From assembly GCA_003731675.1 (NCBI GenBank), contig RCNQ01000269.1:1-7624 (forward strand): a DNA stretch of 7,624 nucleotides, written 5' to 3'. Below the pieces are notes generated by a model, which was not told where the DNA came from, made no database searches, and saw nothing but the letters and a program-made list of their open reading frames with translations. The position numbers and the translations under genes are program-made. This DNA is from Bacteroidetes/Chlorobi group bacterium ChocPot_Mid (GTDB taxonomy: Bacteria; Bacteroidota; Ignavibacteria; Kapaibacteriales; UBA2268). Of the stretch, positions 4,802-7,624 are shown in pieces (the stretch's first letter is position 1; the number at the start of each line of letters is the position of its first letter).

Positions 4802-7624
4802 ATGAACAACAAATTACTCAGACGACTTTTGCTTACAGCATTAGCCGTTTTCTCATTTACAGTTTATAGTGGACAGGCGCAGTCTGACCCTGGTACTTGT
4901 ACAGGTCCTATTCTAATGGATTATGCATTTAGTCAGGACGTTGCAACGTATAGTACAAGGTCAACTTCGTTTAACTACACTAATACTAGCAGTTATTATT
5001 ATTCTTATTGGTCAGTAACTTTACCATTTACATTTTGTTACGACCAAAATCCATTCACAACTGTTTATCAGGGTGGTAACGCAAATTTAATGTTTATGCC
5101 TTACAGACCTGGAAATATGTATTCTTATCCATATTACTTTTATGACTTGTACTATGGACATTCATATTATTCCAAGAATTACTTATACGCTTGGGGTGCA
5201 TTTTTATATGGATATGCATACACAACAACTGGTAGGGTTGGATACAAGTTCGAAGGTAGCTCACCTAACCGTATAGCAATTTTCGAATGGTATAACAACG
5301 TATATCAATGGAACTCAACAAACCCCATTGATGTTCAGATTCAATTGCATGAAAACGGAACAATTGTTTACCACTATGGCAAAGTAGCTTGCGGATACGA
5401 TTGGTATATGAACTATGGTGCAACTTACGGTTATTGGTATTACTTACCATACATATTCCTTAGTGGTTGGGATGGTAACTATACAACAAGTGGTGGAACA
5501 AATTATATTTCTGTTTATCCTCCTGGGACAGGTGGAAACAGCACTTGGGATGCAGGTTACAGGACTGCCGCAGGTGTAAACCTAAAAGGTCCAAACGTAT
5601 TTTTGAACTATCCGACAATTCGTTCTGCCGCAGTTGTTAACACTAACTGGGCACAACAAGGAATTAGATTCACATTCGGTAAGAAAAATCCTGAATTGAA
5701 AAATGTTATTCCTATGCAAGGTGTAGTTCTCCTTAAAGGTTCTATTTACACAGGTGCTGACCATCCTGCAGTATTTTACAAGAGAGAATCAGGCATGCCT
5801 GCAATTAAATTCCGTTACAGAATTTACGGTCCTACAGAAACAGGTCCAAACATTTATCAGGCAAAACACACTAATGGCTCAATTGATGTTGACCCGGGTA
5901 ACATTATCGGCGACTCAGCAAGATACAACTTCACAAATGCTTTCGGAACTGGTGTTTGTTACGGTTCAGGCGGAACACTTGACCTTCAGACAAACCAAAG
6001 TAGCTTTGGTGTAGGTCAATATTATACTGCTGCAACATTATACATTGACCAGTTAGGTTATTTTGATTATAAGCAACAAAGATTCAACATTGCTTTTAAC
6101 AACGACTTGGCTTTATTTGTATATTCACCGAGAAGAAAAACAGACAAAAGATATCCATTAGCAACATTGCCAATCCAGATGGAAGTATTCAACTTTGGTT
6201 ACAACGATATAACTGAATTTGAAGTATTCTGCACAATCTGGAAAGATGGAGTTATGGTTAGCAAGAGTCCAGATACTTTATACGTTCATTGGCAAAATGT
6301 TACTGAGCCACTTCAAGCAGGTAAATCAGTTATCGTAACATTGCCACCGGGATTCTTCCCGACACAATTGACAGGTACTTATGAAATAAGAGCTTGGGCT
6401 ACATTGTTAAGTGCAACAGACCAAGACCCTGCAAGTAATATTATACCTCGTCCGGGTGATGGACCTTATGAATTCGGTATAGTTAAAGAAGTTGACTTAA
6501 AAGCAGTTAGAATTGTTTCTCCTGATGCAAACAATCCAGTAACAGTCAAAAGACCTATGGCTCCAATCGCAAGATTCACTAACCAGGGTGTTAACGACCT
6601 CGACTTTGACTCCGTATTCTTTGAAATCAAATACGTTCCAACACAACAGGTGGTTTACAGAGATACAGTTATTAACGCTGTTCTTTCAGCAGGTGTCGGT
6701 TATGATACAACTAATGTAACAGCTAAAAAACAATTCGATGCACAACTTCCAGGAGAATATCAAATTTGTGCAAGAGTAGTTTCGGCTTATGACAACAACC
6801 CGGCTTCTATGAAAATTGCTTGTACTAATTTCACTGCAACAGGTGGATTAGTTGGTAATTATACTGTAGGTCAGGGACAAACTTATGCAACCATCAGAGA
6901 TGCTGTTGATGACTTATACAGAAAAGGTGTTGCAGGTCATGTAAGATTCTTGCTCACTGACCGCAATTACACAATTGGTGATACATTGAGAACAGATATT
7001 CCTGCTCTTGATTTGTCAGCATACATCCCCGGTATCGGACCAGATGCTACTGTATCATTTATTCCGTCAGATTCAAGAGCAGTTGAGCGTGGCGGTAACA
7101 ACAGTGGAGTGACAATCAATGTATTGACAGGTAGTGGCTATGGTATCTTATTCGGTCAAAATTATGACCCAGACCAGCCTCAAGCTATTGTTAAAACAGC
7201 TCCACCAAGTGCAAAGAACAAATATTCAAAATCACTCGGCTATATGATTTGGGATGGTGGTTACAACAAATCAATCAGATTTGTTTTGGTTACAAGAAGG
7301 AATGTTAATCAGTATTTCCACAATGTAGTTTACATGAAGCAAGGTTCATCGAACAACCAGATAAAGAACTGTATGTTCGAAAACAGTTATAAGAATGCCG
7401 CAGGAACAAGTCTTACACCACATGTATTCTTACCACACTTGAGAACCTCTGGTTCTTTGGTAGATTATATGACAGACAACTACTTAAGTTCAACAGGTTA
7501 CAGTGCCGCAATCGTATTAAGAACAGTTGCACCAAAAGATATTTCCGGTGGCAATACACTATACAATCTTGATACATTGACATGTAACAACAATATAATC
7601 TCAGGCAACGAGATAACCGGATTT
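4802..7624 (+). CDS. Large secreted modular surface protein: Tyr-rich domain, two Ig-like/CARDB-like domains, beta-helix (partial, cut by right edge)
   Basis: The frame is open for 941 codons to the right edge. Residues 1-26 are a signal peptide (MNNKLLRR, then LLLTALAVFSFTVYSGQA, cleavage GQA|Q). Residues about 38-240 form a domain with 40 tyrosines in 200 residues. Its layout (LPFTFCY, later SPNRIAIFEWYNN, then DVQIQLHENGTIVYHYG) resembles the beta-sandwich opening of many Bacteroidota surface proteins. Residues about 430-545 and 563-670 look like two Ig-like/CARDB-type units, each moving from NxxG turns (EVFNFGYNDI; RFTNQGVNDL) to a strand with GTYEIRA or GEYQICA and then a DxDPASN or YDNNPAS end. 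From about residue 686 (NYTVGQGQTYATIRDAVDDL) a right-handed beta-helix fold appears to begin, continuing to the edge with NNQIKNCMFENS-type turns. No catalytic motif is visible. The cell-surface or sorting signal, for example a type IX secretion C-terminal domain, would lie beyond the window. Adhesin, structural or polysaccharide-binding roles are all possible. Confidence 0.85.
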   Translation, partial: MNNKLLRRLLLTALAVFSFTVYSGQAQSDPGTCTGPILMDYAFSQDVATYSTRSTSFNYTNTSSYYYSYWSVTLPFTFCYDQNPFTTVYQGGNANLMFMPYRPGNMYSYPYYFYDLYYGHSYYSKNYLYAWGAFLYGYAYTTTGRVGYKFEGSSPNRIAIFEWYNNVYQWNSTNPIDVQIQLHENGTIVYHYGKVACGYDWYMNYGATYGYWYYLPYIFLSGWDGNYTTSGGTNYISVYPPGTGGNSTWDAGYRTAAGVNLKGPNVFLNYPTIRSAAVVNTNWAQQGIRFTFGKKNPELKNVIPMQGVVLLKGSIYTGADHPAVFYKRESGMPAIKFRYRIYGPTETGPNIYQAKHTNGSIDVDPGNIIGDSARYNFTNAFGTGVCYGSGGTLDLQTNQSSFGVGQYYTAATLYIDQLGYFDYKQQRFNIAFNNDLALFVYSPRRKTDKRYPLATLPIQMEVFNFGYNDITEFEVFCTIWKDGVMVSKSPDTLYVHWQNVTEPLQAGKSVIVTLPPGFFPTQLTGTYEIRAWATLLSATDQDPASNIIPRPGDGPYEFGIVKEVDLKAVRIVSPDANNPVTVKRPMAPIARFTNQGVNDLDFDSVFFEIKYVPTQQVVYRDTVINAVLSAGVGYDTTNVTAKKQFDAQLPGEYQICARVVSAYDNNPASMKIACTNFTATGGLVGNYTVGQGQTYATIRDAVDDLYRKGVAGHVRFLLTDRNYTIGDTLRTDIPALDLSAYIPGIGPDATVSFIPSDSRAVERGGNNSGVTINVLTGSGYGILFGQNYDPDQPQAIVKTAPPSAKNKYSKSLGYMIWDGGYNKSIRFVLVTRRNVNQYFHNVVYMKQGSSNNQIKNCMFENSYKNAAGTSLTPHVFLPHLRTSGSLVDYMTDNYLSSTGYSAAIVLRTVAPKDISGGNTLYNLDTLTCNNNIISGNEITGF

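Noticed and set aside
5265..6014. Short reading frames on both strands inside the surface-protein gene
   Set aside because: They are shadows of the long open frame, which has a signal peptide and domain structure throughout.

Overview
The window is AT-rich. It holds four complete or nearly complete genes plus a fifth cut by the left edge; the last gene runs off the right edge. Several features suggest the Bacteroidota/Chlorobiota (FCB) group, perhaps an Ignavibacteria- or Kapabacteria-like lineage. These are two TAnnTTTG promoter-like elements, genes with weak or absent Shine-Dalgarno sequences, a Tat signal of the DRRxxLK type, and a long secreted beta-sandwich plus beta-helix protein. This placement is an inference from style, not from a marker gene.

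Layout: positions 2516 to 1 carry a leftward gene set. It encodes a Tat-targeted LD-carboxypeptidase (peptidase S66 family, 2516-1485), a soluble receiver-histidine kinase hybrid (1394-267), and the start of a secreted protein of unknown function (255 to the left edge). The last two genes are only 11 nt apart. A 113-nt divergent region (2517-2629) separates them from a rightward RelA/SpoT homologue (2630-4411). Next comes a 390-nt AT-rich gap (4412-4801) with no convincing gene but with small hairpins and a promoter-like element. Finally there is the 5' part (941 codons) of a large secreted modular surface protein (4802 to the right edge).

The most interesting reading is the RelA/SpoT homologue. 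Its HD hydrolase residues are all in place, but the (p)ppGpp synthetase domain has lost key catalytic positions, the TGS domain has lost its conserved histidines, and the helical/zinc-finger section between TGS and ACT is missing. It is best read as a compact hydrolase-only alarmone enzyme. Also notable are the very tyrosine-rich N-terminal domain of the surface protein (40 Tyr in residues 41-240), the export signal on an enzyme family best known as cytoplasmic, and the gene set that puts a cell-wall peptidase next to a membrane-free signalling kinase and a secreted protein. No RNA genes, CRISPR arrays or insertion sequences were seen.
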